Part shown: in pieces, positions 9,008-16,762 of the stretch
Position numbering within the stretch: the stretch's first letter is position 1
Layout: every line of letters starts with the position of its first letter
Assembly: GCA_016870055.1 (NCBI GenBank)
Contig: VGCQ01000009.1
Coordinates: 1-32,851 of the forward strand
Reading direction: 5' to 3'
Origin: Alphaproteobacteria bacterium
GTDB taxonomy: Bacteria; Pseudomonadota; Alphaproteobacteria; Reyranellales; Reyranellaceae
Length of the DNA: 32,851 nucleotides
The notes under the pieces: generated by a model
Database searches by the model: none
What the model saw: the letters and a program-made list of their open reading frames with translations, nothing else
What the model was told of the DNA's origin: nothing
Position numbers and translations under genes: made by a program

Positions 9008-10282
9008 TCACCTCGTATCATTAGCGGCCGGCAAGTCGACGCGAAAGCGGCTGCCGCCGGGCTCTGTCGCCAAGCAAACGGCGCTGCCGCCGTGGCGCTG
9101 GGCGATCTGGCGCACCAGCGCCAGGCCGAGCCCGCTGCCGCGTCCCGCCTCGCCGGTCTCGGCAAGGCGATAGAACGGCTCGAAGATGCGCTCGCGCTCG
9201 GCTGCGGGGATGCCCGGGCCGTGGTCGACGACCTCCAGCCGGGCGATACCGCCAGGGTCGCCGCCCGAGTCGCTGACTGAGATGCCGATCGGCCCGTCGC
9301 CGCCATATCGTTTGGCGTTTTCCAGGAGATTGCGGATCAACCGGCGCAGCAGCAGGCGGTCCCCTAGGACGATGATCGGCGTACCCGCCGCTTCGAGGTC
9401 GTAGTGCGCCGCCTCCTCGGCGGCGAGTGCCAGAAGGTCGACCGGCTCTCGCCGTTCCAGCGCCGGCTGGGCGTCGAGCCGGCTCGTCAGCAGGATTTCC
9501 TCGATCAGGCGGTCGAGCTCGGCGATATCCTGCTTCAGGGATTCCCGCGTCTTGGCGTCGGCGCCATCGCCCAGCAGCGAAGCGGCGAGCGCGATGCGAG
9601 CCAACGGCGTCCGCAGCTCGTGGCTGCAGTTGGCGAGCAGCAGCCGGTGGGCCGCCACCAGTTCCTCGATGCGTTGGGCCGATCGATTGAAGCTCTGCGC
9701 CAGGGCCGCGACCTCGTCCCGTCCCTCGACTTTGACGCGCGCCCCGAGGTCGCTGCCGAAGCGGTCGACGCCGGCCTGCAGGCGCTCCAGGCGCCGTCCC
9801 AAGCCGCGCACCACGGGGTAGGCGCCGACCGCGACAGCCAGCGCGACCAGCGCCAGGAAGGCGGTGATCCAGAAGATCGGGTTGGTGCGTTCGCGCACCT
9901 GACGGGCGACCAGCCAGCGGCCGTCAGGCAGCCGAAGAGTGAAGTTTGGCCCGCCCGGCCCACGCCGCCAACCCGGGCGCGCCCGGTTGGGATCGAAGCG
10001 CGGTGGCGGCTTGCCCGCCATGGCGATCATGGCGCCGTCGGGCCGGTAGAGGGCGATGTCGAAGCGCAGCTTGCGATGCAACGCCTCGAGGGCCGCCTGC
10101 TGCTCGCGCGCCGGTGCCGCGGCGTCGGGCAGCAAGGCGCCGGTCAGCTCGGCCGCGACCTCGAAGTACTGCGGCGTGCGGCCTTCGTCCTCGGCCAGCC
10201 ACCACAACAGCGCCGCTGCCCCGACGAACACGGCCAGCACCGCCAGGATGGCGAGATAGAACTTGAGGTAGAGGCGCTGCAT
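9008..10282 (-). CDS. Sensor histidine kinase of a CpxA-like two-component system
   Basis: This 424-residue membrane kinase has a first helix at about residues 7-29 and a periplasmic sensor of about 105 residues containing a Pro/Arg-rich stretch (KPPPRFDPNRARPGWRRGPGG). The second helix (about 135-158) is followed by a HAMP domain. The phospho-acceptor is H221 in NCSHELRTPLAR. The ATPase domain carries NLLENAKRYGG (N box), VVDHGPGIP (G1) and GRGSGLGLALVRQIAQRHGG (G2). All catalytic boxes look intact. The track ORF is longer, but ATG 10282 gives MQRLYLKFYLAI, a normal signal-anchor. It lies 17 bases after the response regulator gene. The layout is CpxA/RstB-like; orthology to E. coli CpxA is an inference from context. 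Confidence 0.9.
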   Translation of the reverse strand: MQRLYLKFYLAILAVLAVFVGAAALLWWLAEDEGRTPQYFEVAAELTGALLPDAAAPAREQQAALEALHRKLRFDIALYRPDGAMIAMAGKPPPRFDPNRARPGWRRGPGGPNFTLRLPDGRWLVARQVRERTNPIFWITAFLALVALAVAVGAYPVVRGLGRRLERLQAGVDRFGSDLGARVKVEGRDEVAALAQSFNRSAQRIEELVAAHRLLLANCSHELRTPLARIALAASLLGDGADAKTRESLKQDIAELDRLIEEILLTSRLDAQPALERREPVDLLALAAEEAAHYDLEAAGTPIIVLGDRLLLRRLIRNLLENAKRYGGDGPIGISVSDSGGDPGGIARLEVVDHGPGIPAAERERIFEPFYRLAETGEAGRGSGLGLALVRQIAQRHGGSAVCLATEPGGSRFRVDLPAANDTR

Positions 10283-10299
10283 GATGTCTACGCGCGGCT

Positions 10300-10989
10300 T
10301 CAGCGGTCTTGATCCCGCGCGAAGACGTAGCCCGCGCCGCGCACCGTCAATATCCGTCGCGGCTTCCTGGGGTCGTCCTCGATGGCGGCGCGGATGCGCG
10401 AGACATGGACATCGACCGAGCGGTCGAAGGCTTCGAGCTTCTCGCCCGTCAGGAGATCCATCAGCGCCTCGCGCGACAGTACGCGACCGGCGCGCTCGGC
10501 CAGAGCCAGCAGCAACGCGAACTGATAGGATGTGACGGCGCGTTCCTCGCCATCGACGCGCACCACGCGGGCGCCCTTGTCGATCTCCAGCCGGCCGAAG
10601 CGCAACATTTCGGCTCTGGCCGGCGCACTCTTGCGGCGCAGGATGGCGCGCAGCCTCGCCTGCAGCTCGCGCGGCTCGAACGGCTTGGCGAGATAGTCGT
10701 CGGCGCCGATTTCCAGGCCGACCACTCGGTCCATGGGTTCGCCGCGCGCCGTCAGCATCAAGATCGGCAGGTCGGAGACGGCGCGCAACCGACGGCAAAG
10801 TTCGAGGCCGTCGATGTCGGGCAGCATGAGGTCGAGGATCACCGCATCAAAGGCTTCGCGCTTGAGCAACGCCTCGCCCTCACGGCCGGTCTTGGCGAGC
10901 GTCAGGCGAAAACCCGCCCCGCCGAGATAGTCGGAAACCATCGTGGCGAGGCGGTCGTCGTCGTCGATCATCAGGACGCGTTCGGCCAT
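10300..10989 (-). CDS. OmpR-family response regulator, CpxR-like
   Basis: This is a 229-residue transcription regulator. The receiver domain has the acidic pocket MIDDDDR (residues 7-13), phospho-acceptor D53 in VILDLMLPDIDG, the T/A switch segment LMLTARGEP, and K102 in LAKPFEPRE. The C-terminal winged helix (about 130-225) ends in DVHVSRIRAAIEDDPRKPRRILTVRGAGYVFA, the OmpR/PhoB signature. The start at 10989 (MAERVLMIDDDD) is chosen because receiver domains begin directly with such a strand; the track's 12 extra residues have no counterpart. The gene follows the Spy/CpxP-like gene by 44 bases and precedes the kinase gene by 17. A CpxR-type box lies upstream of the operon. Confidence 0.93.
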   Translation of the reverse strand: MAERVLMIDDDDRLATMVSDYLGGAGFRLTLAKTGREGEALLKREAFDAVILDLMLPDIDGLELCRRLRAVSDLPILMLTARGEPMDRVVGLEIGADDYLAKPFEPRELQARLRAILRRKSAPARAEMLRFGRLEIDKGARVVRVDGEERAVTSYQFALLLALAERAGRVLSREALMDLLTGEKLEAFDRSVDVHVSRIRAAIEDDPRKPRRILTVRGAGYVFARDQDR

Positions 10990-11033
10990 TGCTGTAGTAT
11001 CGGGCCGCCGCATCCCGGCTGTCATCCGTCTGG

Positions 11034-11519
11034 TCAGCCGCGCTTGGCCCAGTGATCGCCCCAGCTCTTGAAGAAGGCCTGGCGCTGCGCGGCGCTCAGC
11101 ACGTTGCCGGCGTCGGTCAGCGCCCGCGTGAAGCGCCGGGAGGCCTCGTCGGCCGCCTTCATCTGCTCGGCCCGGATAGCCTCGATGCGCGCCGGATCGA
11201 TGGTCGGCGCTTCCATCGCGGCCACCAACGCCTTGCGCGCTTCGACGCGTTTTTCGTTCAGCGGCTTCATGTCCTTGAAGGCGGTCTGCAGGATATCGGT
11301 GACCTTCTTCTTCTGCTCGGCCGTGGCGTCGGTCGCGTTCAGCGCCTTGCCGACGCGCTTCTCGATGCGTTGCTGGAAGGCGCCGGGGTCGAAGGCCTGG
11401 CCGTCGCTGCGCGCCTCGGCGACACCGGCGGTCATGGCAATGCTGCCGGCCAGCAGGGCGGCCATCACGGTTGTCAGGCTCTTGCGCCGGCTGGTGATCG
11501 GCTCGAGGTTGTTCGTCAT
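11034..11519 (-). CDS. Spy/CpxP-family periplasmic protein
   Basis: This small, helix-rich, Lys/Arg/Glu-rich protein has an N-terminal export signal (RRKSLTTVMAALLAGSIAMTAGVAEA, cleavage likely after AEA). The mature part contains two degenerate LTxxQ-type repeats, NATDATAEQKKKV and NVLSAAQRQAFF, as in CpxP, Spy and CnrX relatives. Such proteins are periplasmic chaperones or sensor-dampening partners. ATG 11519 (MTNN, 161 residues) is preferred over ATG 11531 because GGAGACC sits at the right distance before it. Being the first gene in front of a response regulator and kinase suggests it is the system's accessory protein. A metal-sensing role is also possible, but no His/Met-rich metal site is evident. 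Confidence 0.8.
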   Translation of the reverse strand: MTNNLEPITSRRKSLTTVMAALLAGSIAMTAGVAEARSDGQAFDPGAFQQRIEKRVGKALNATDATAEQKKKVTDILQTAFKDMKPLNEKRVEARKALVAAMEAPTIDPARIEAIRAEQMKAADEASRRFTRALTDAGNVLSAAQRQAFFKSWGDHWAKRG

Positions 11520-11599
11520 GGTGGTCTCCATCGTCTTGAAGGGCGGGCTGCCCGTGATCGTGATATGGAGCCGCTCGGTTTCACCTTCCTCTCGCCAGT

Positions 11600-11614
11600 G
11601 TAAAGTTGCGTAAA
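11600..11614. promoter_or_regulatory. CpxR-type binding site, GTAAA-N5-GTAAA
   Basis: The plus strand reads GTAAAGTTGCGTAAA, a perfect tandem repeat with a 10-base period; a G follows each GTAAA, so the repeated unit is GTAAAG. The E. coli CpxR consensus is GTAAA-N5-GTAAA. The site lies 80 bases before the start of the Spy/CpxP-like gene of a CpxRA-like operon and directly before the start of the divergent GNAT gene. A possible -10 (TATCAC, 11565-11560 minus) would place the centre of the box near -54. The match is seen in the sequence; binding is inferred. Confidence 0.6.
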
Positions 11615-11615
11615 G

Positions 11616-12158
11616 ATGATCGCGTTACGGACCGAACGACTGACCTTGCGGCCCCTGGTCGAGACCGATGCCGAGGCCTATGCCGCCATGCGCTACCATC
11701 CCGAGGTGGCGAAGTGGCTGTCGCCGGCTGACGATGAGCCGCTTCGTGCGGCGCGGGCGTCGATCGGCCGCTTCGCCGCGAGCTGGCAGGAGCGCCGTTA
11801 CGCCCCGTGGGGCGTGTTCCGCCAAGGCACGCTGATCGGCCATGGCGGCTTGAACTTCGTGCCGGAATTCGGCGAGACCGAAGTCCTGTGGGCGTTGCAC
11901 CCCGACGCCTGGGGTCACGGCTATGCCACGGAAGTGGCGCGGGTCGCCCTTGCCTACGGCTTCGACGATCTTGGTCTGGAACGGATCTTCGCGATCACGC
12001 TTCCCGACAACACAGCCTCGCAGGCGGTGATGAAACGGCTTGGCCTCACGTACCGGCGCCGCGTCACCTACAAGGGGTTCACCGACATCGTCTGGTTCGA
12101 CACGAATCGCGAGATCTGGAAAGCCGGCGCCATGCCGAACTCTTCGGTCGCATCGTAG
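11616..12158 (+). CDS. GNAT-family N-acetyltransferase (RimJ/RimL type)
   Basis: This is a 180-residue acetyl-CoA-dependent acetyltransferase. The N terminus, MIALRTERLTLRPLVETDAEAYAAM, is the typical opening of the RimJ/RimL branch. The acetyl-CoA loop is seen in WGHGYATEVARVALAYGFDDLGLERIFA. The closing motif is LPDNTASQAVMKRLGLTYRRR. The target (ribosomal protein N terminus, antibiotic or small molecule) cannot be told. It is divergent from the Cpx-like operon. Its ATG comes directly after the GTAAA-N5-GTAAA box and has only a weak ribosome site, so a regulator bound there could also block this gene. Its stop is six bases from the end of convergent hisN. Confidence 0.88.
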   Translation: MIALRTERLTLRPLVETDAEAYAAMRYHPEVAKWLSPADDEPLRAARASIGRFAASWQERRYAPWGVFRQGTLIGHGGLNFVPEFGETEVLWALHPDAWGHGYATEVARVALAYGFDDLGLERIFAITLPDNTASQAVMKRLGLTYRRRVTYKGFTDIVWFDTNREIWKAGAMPNSSVAS

Positions 12159-12164
12159 CGGCGC

Positions 12165-12983
12165 TCAACCCAGCGGCCGGTGCCTGTCCGGTTGGGTCGT
12201 ATCCACGCCATTCAGGACCCTCGAGGCCTGGCGATGGACGCCGGCATCACCAGCCGCCAGCACCGAGCCGTCGGAGTTGATGTCGAGTTCGGCGCCTTGC
12301 CAATCGGTGATCAGGCCGCCGGCGCCTTTGACGACCGGGACGAGGGCCGCGAAGTCGTAGAGTTTGAGCGTTGCCTCGACGACCAGATCGACATGGCCCG
12401 AGGCCAGCAGGCCATAGGCGTAGCAGTCGCCACCCCAACGGAAGAGCTTCACCCGCTGGGTCAACGCTTCGTGGCGCTTCTCGAAGGCGCCGGGGAACAT
12501 GATCGGCGCAGTCGAGTACATGTAGGCCTGCGCGAGGTCGGGGCAGGGGCGCACGCGGATCGCCTGGCCGTTGAAGGTCGAACGCTCGCCATCGACGCCC
12601 AGCCAGCGCTCCCCGAGGATCGGCTGATCGATGATGCCCAGCACCGGCCGGCCGCGGCGGAGCAGCGCGATCAGCGTGCCGAAAATCGGGAAGCCGGTGA
12701 TGAACGCCTTGGTACCGTCGATCGGATCGAGCACCCAGACGTACTCGGCGTCGGTCCGCACCGCACCATGCTCCTCGCCAAAGACGCCGTGCTGCGGCAC
12801 GTGCTCGGTAAGCAGAGAGCGCATCGCGGTTTCGGCCTCGCGGTCGGCGATGGTGACGGGGCTGGAATCGGTCTTGTCGTCGATCGCGACGCTGGTGCGA
12901 AAGTAGCGCGAGACGATCGGCCGCGCGGCGTCGGCAAGACGATGCGCCAGAGCGACCAGCTCGGCGGGCACCGATCCGGTCAC
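12165..12983 (-). CDS. hisN: Histidinol-phosphatase, inositol-monophosphatase family (HisN)
   Basis: This is a 272-residue magnesium-dependent phosphatase of the IMPase fold. The metal-binding motifs are visible: GEEHG, WVLDPIDGTKAF and LYDFAALVPVVKGAGG. The segment KLFRWGGDCYAYGLLASGHVDLVVEA is characteristic of the HisN branch as opposed to SuhB. HisN removes phosphate from histidinol phosphate. This fits the window, because hisB here has no phosphatase domain and the cell needs a separate enzyme for that step. It is co-directional with and 16 bases from cycM, and tail-to-tail with the GNAT gene. Inositol-phosphate or another phosphatase activity is a less likely alternative. Confidence 0.82.
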   Translation of the reverse strand: MTGSVPAELVALAHRLADAARPIVSRYFRTSVAIDDKTDSSPVTIADREAETAMRSLLTEHVPQHGVFGEEHGAVRTDAEYVWVLDPIDGTKAFITGFPIFGTLIALLRRGRPVLGIIDQPILGERWLGVDGERSTFNGQAIRVRPCPDLAQAYMYSTAPIMFPGAFEKRHEALTQRVKLFRWGGDCYAYGLLASGHVDLVVEATLKLYDFAALVPVVKGAGGLITDWQGAELDINSDGSVLAAGDAGVHRQASRVLNGVDTTQPDRHRPLG

Positions 12984-12999
12984 GATGATGATTCTGTCC

Positions 13000-13530
13000 C
13001 TAGGGCAGCGGCTTGGGCTGGTCGGACAAGGTGCGCAGGTAGGCGATCACGTCCGCCCGCTCCTGCTCCTTGGGCAGGCCGACAAAGGCCATCTTGGTGC
13101 CGCGCACGTAAGAGGTCGGCTTGAAGATCAGATGGTCGATATCGTCGTAGCTCCAGTCGCCTCCCTTGGCCACCAAGGCCGAGGAGTAGCTGAAGCCCTC
13201 GTGGCTACCCTTCTTGCGGCCGACGATGTTCCAGAGATTGGGTCCGACCTTGTTCAGTCCACCCTTGTCGACGGTGTGGCAGGTGAAGCACTGCTTCTGG
13301 AAGATCGCTTTGCCGGCCTCGATGTTGGCCGACGCGAGCTTGGGTCCGATCGGCGGCAGTTCCTGGGCTGGCGCTGCCGCTGCCGTCTGCGTCGGCGCTT
13401 CGTCGGACACCGCGAGCGCCGGTTTGTCGAGCTTGTGCGGGTGAACCAGGGCGTTGGAGACGTGGCCCAGCACCATCGCAAACAGCGCCGAGGCGAGAAC
13501 GCAGCCCGCAACCGTGTTGAAACTCGCCAT
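13000..13530 (-). CDS. cycM: Membrane-anchored c-type cytochrome (CycM-like)
   Basis: This 176-residue class I cytochrome c has an uncleaved N-terminal anchor (about residues 5-28), an Ala/Pro/Thr-rich linker (about 41-62), and a haem domain. The haem site is C81-F-T-C84-H85, and the probable axial Met is M147 in RGTKMAFVGL. The strings KVGPNLWNIVGRKKGS and GDWSYDDIDHLIFKP match cytochrome c552/CycM proteins that link the bc1 complex to the aa3 oxidase. The track ORF is longer, but ATG 13530 starts right at the anchor. The gene is divergent from pheA, an arrangement common in alphaproteobacteria. A terminator-like structure lies in its leader. Confidence 0.88.
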   Translation of the reverse strand: MASFNTVAGCVLASALFAMVLGHVSNALVHPHKLDKPALAVSDEAPTQTAAAAPAQELPPIGPKLASANIEAGKAIFQKQCFTCHTVDKGGLNKVGPNLWNIVGRKKGSHEGFSYSSALVAKGGDWSYDDIDHLIFKPTSYVRGTKMAFVGLPKEQERADVIAYLRTLSDQPKPLP

Positions 13531-13549
13531 AGTCTGATCCCGCAGCGGC

Positions 13550-13579
13550 AAAAAATCCGGACGTTGCTGTAGCACGCCC
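13550..13579 (-). terminator. Terminator-like hairpin with T6 run in the cycM leader
   Basis: On the minus strand, GGGCGTGC-TACA-GCAACGTCC can form an eight-pair stem with one bulged base and one G-U pair. It is followed by GGA and then TTTTTT. The run ends 19 bases before the cycM start codon. It could be an attenuator or the end of a short leader RNA. The imperfect stem and the three-base gap before the T-run lower confidence. Confidence 0.35.
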
Positions 13580-13766
13580 GCGACGCCACCAGTAGTATCC
13601 GATCGCGGTCCGAGGCTCGCGCGGCGGAACGTCGCAAGTGTCGGATTTAGCGGGCTTTTTCGCCTTTTGCTGGACGATTGACGCAGGCGATCCGGCGGGC
13701 GAAACAACCGCGCAACGAGGCCCAGACGGGCGGTCGGCAGATACGCGGGCGCGGGAGAACCGGTCG

Positions 13767-14675
13767 ATGGCAAAGGCGCGAAAGGATGGTCGTGGCGACA
13801 GCGGCGCGGCCGGCAACACCATCGCCTTTCAGGGCGAGCCGGGCGCCAATTCCGACATGGCCTGCCGGGCAGCCTTTCCCTACATGGCGACTCTGCCCTG
13901 TCCGACCTTCGAGACGGCCATGGCGGCCGTGCAGGCAGGCAAGGCCGAACTGGCGATGATTCCGGTCGAGAATTCGATCGCCGGCCGCGTCGCCGATCTG
14001 CACAGCCTGCTGCCCCACACCAGGCTCAAGATCATGGCCGAGCACTTCCAGCGCGTCGAGCATTGCCTGGTCGCCGTGCCGGGCGCGACGTTGAAGTCGA
14101 TCAAGACGGTGAAGAGCCACGTCCAGGCCCTGGCCCAGTGCCGCAACTTCCTGAAGAGGCACCGTTTTGCTCCGGTGGTGCACGCCGACACCGCAGGCGC
14201 TGCGCGCGAGATCGCCCAGGACGGCGACCGTGACGTCGGCGCCATCGCGTCGTCGCTGGCGGCCCGCATCTACGGCCTGAAGGTCCTGGCGCGCAACATC
14301 GAGGACGCCGACCACAACACGACGCGCATGCTGGTGTTCTCGCGCGACGAGGCAACGCCCGACTGGCGCACGGTGCAGTGCATGACGGCTTTCCTGTTCA
14401 GGGTGAAGAGCCGACCCGCCGCGCTCTACAAGGCGCTGGGTGGCTTCGCCACCAACGGCATCAACATCGTCAAGCTCGAGAGCTATCTGTCCGGCGCGCA
14501 TTTCGAGCAGGCGCAGTTCTATGCCGAGGTCGAAGGTCATCCCGAGCAGCGCGGCGTCCGCCTGGCGTTCGAGGAGCTCGGCTTCTTCTCCGAGGAGTTC
14601 AAGCCGCTCGGCACCTTCCCGGCTCATCCCTTCCGTCGCAAGGGCTGGGACGCTCCGACACGACCGGGCACCTGA
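13767..14675 (+). CDS. pheA: Prephenate dehydratase
   Basis: This enzyme converts prephenate to phenylpyruvate in phenylalanine synthesis. It has 302 residues and no chorismate mutase domain. The catalytic domain (about 18-195) contains [24 protein letters not shown] and [13 protein letters not shown], and ends at the [11 protein letters not shown] motif; the family has TRF where this has TRM. The ACT regulatory domain (about 205-290) shows [30 protein letters not shown], the GALV/ESRP-type phenylalanine-binding site. The track ORF begins at an upstream GTG, but ATG 13767 has a GGGAG ribosome site nine bases before it. The rpe start follows its stop after one base. Confidence 0.95.
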   Translation: MAKARKDGRGDSGAAGNTIAFQGEPGANSDMACRAAFPYMATLPCPTFETAMAAVQAGKAELAMIPVENSIAGRVADLHSLLPHTRLKIMAEHFQRVEHCLVAVPGATLKSIKTVKSHVQALAQCRNFLKRHRFAPVVHADTAGAAREIAQDGDRDVGAIASSLAARIYGLKVLARNIEDADHNTTRMLVFSRDEATPDWRTVQCMTAFLFRVKSRPAALYKALGGFATNGINIVKLESYLSGAHFEQAQFYAEVEGHPEQRGVRLAFEELGFFSEEFKPLGTFPAHPFRRKGWDAPTRPGT

Positions 14676-14676
14676 G

Positions 14677-15335
<659 letters not shown>

Positions 15336-15339
<4 letters not shown>

Positions 15340-15836
15340 CGGCGGCGCAGCAAGCCCTGGCGATCGCCCGCATCGCTGCCGGCCAGGGCACCCCCGAAGC
15401 CAGGGCGCGGGTCATTGCTTGGGACCGCCTGCAGGGCATGCTGTCCAAGCTCGATTCCAAAACCTCGGCGTTGCTGCGCTTCAACGCCATCGTCGTGGCG
15501 GCGCTGGCCTATCTCGTCGTGGTGAGCGCGGCCGATCCGTTCGCCGCAGCCGGTGCTGCCGTCAAGCTGGCCGGCAAGATCGTCGGCCATGTCAGTCTTC
15601 TCGCCAGCGTCGTGAGTTGCGGATTCGCTTTCCCGGTGATCAATGTCGAATGGCAGTTCTTTGGCAGCCGACTGGATCGCGCGGACGATGACGGGACGGA
15701 GTTCGACGACGCCGCTCTGCAACGGTTCGGCGATCTGGTGACGAGTCGCACGCGACTCTACTCCTGGGCATGGCGGCTGGCCGTGACGGGCGGCATTGGA
15801 TTTGCCATGCTGGTCGGCCTCGCTACCTTGCACTGA
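15336..15836 (+). CDS. Three-helix membrane protein, distantly Pycsar-effector (DUF5706)-like
   Basis: This 166-residue protein starts in an ATGA overlap with rpe. A cytoplasmic N-terminal helix ([28 protein letters not shown]) runs into membrane helix 1 ([16 protein letters not shown], about 49-64). Helix 2 is at about 78-105 ([23 protein letters not shown]). A charged linker ([38 protein letters not shown]) follows, then helix 3 at about 145-163. The string [24 protein letters not shown] resembles my memory of DUF5706/PycTM proteins, whose first helix follows a 'DTKAxxLLxxN' motif. No nucleotide cyclase gene is nearby. Function is unknown; the translational coupling to rpe is the firm observation. 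Confidence 0.65.
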
Positions 15837-15838
15837 TC

Positions 15839-16762
15839 ATGACCGACCTGATCCTGCATCACTATCCGACCTCGCCGTTCTCCGAGAAGGTGCGCGTCGC
15901 TTTCGGCATCAAGCGGCTCTCCTGGAGGTCGGTGCATATCCCCAACATCATGCCCAAGCCCGAGCTGATGCCGCTCACCGGCGGCTATCGTCGCACGCCG
16001 GTGCTGCAGATCGGCGCCGACGTCTATTGCGACACCCAGCTCATCATGCTGGAGCTGGAGAAACGGGCGCCGCAACCGTCGCTGCTGGCGGCCGGCCAGG
16101 CAGGCGAGGCGCGCGCGCTTGCCATGTGGGCCGATCGCGCCATCTTCTGGCCGGCGGTCGGCGTGGTGATGGGCGCGATCGCCGACAAGCTGCCCGAAGC
16201 CTTCCACAAGGATCGCAGCGAATTTTCCGGCCGGCCGTTCGATGCGACGCGGTTGAAAGCGGCGGCACCGGCGGCGCGCGATCAGACCTACGCCCAGCTC
16301 GCGCTGGCCGAGGCGATGCTGGCCGATGGCCGACCCTTTCTCATCGGCGGATCACCGACCTTGGCCGACTGCGCACTCTACAACCCGGTGTGGTTCCTCA
16401 AAGAGCGCCTGGGGGCGGGAAGGGCCGTGCCGCCTCTCGACCGGCTGCCGGGGGTCGTCGCCTGGTCGGAGCGCATGAAGGCTTTCGGCAACGGGAGCCC
16501 GGCCGCCATGACCGCGGCGCAGGCGCTCGATGTCGCGCGCGCCGCCGCACCGTTGCCGAGCGAGGTCGACCGCGCCGACCCGAGCGGTCTTGCGGCGGGC
16601 CAGGAGGTCAGCGTTACGCCCGACGACACCGGCCGTGTGCCGGTGACGGGTGTGCTCGTCGGCCTGACACCCGACCGCGTTTCGGTGAGGCGCAGCGATC
16701 CCGGCGTCGGCGACATCGTCGTCCACTTCCCGCGTGCGGGGTTTGTCATCTCGGCGTTATAG
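15839..16762 (+). CDS. Glutathione S-transferase family protein with extra C-terminal beta domain
   Basis: This is a 307-residue protein. The N-terminal thioredoxin-like GST domain (TDLILHHYPTSPFSEKVRVAFGIKRLSW) has the SPFSEKVR active-site loop, the cis-Pro region RRTPVLQIGADVYCDT and the glutathione contact CDTQLIMLELE. An all-helical GST C domain follows to about residue 230 (FLIGGSPTLADCALYNPVWFL). The last 65-70 residues are not part of a normal GST. They read GLAAGQEVSVTPDDTGRVPVTGVLVGLTPDRVSVRRSD and end VHFPRAGFVI, which looks like a small beta barrel. The ATG at 15839 is preferred to the track's upstream start. Its end overlaps the PhzF gene by six bases. Confidence 0.82.
   Translation: MTDLILHHYPTSPFSEKVRVAFGIKRLSWRSVHIPNIMPKPELMPLTGGYRRTPVLQIGADVYCDTQLIMLELEKRAPQPSLLAAGQAGEARALAMWADRAIFWPAVGVVMGAIADKLPEAFHKDRSEFSGRPFDATRLKAAAPAARDQTYAQLALAEAMLADGRPFLIGGSPTLADCALYNPVWFLKERLGAGRAVPPLDRLPGVVAWSERMKAFGNGSPAAMTAAQALDVARAAAPLPSEVDRADPSGLAAGQEVSVTPDDTGRVPVTGVLVGLTPDRVSVRRSDPGVGDIVVHFPRAGFVISAL

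Noticed and set aside
13678-13706. TTGACG at 13678 as the -35 of a pheA promoter
   Set aside because: The -35 match is good, but the hexamer 17 bases later (GAAACA) matches a -10 poorly, so I do not list it as a promoter.
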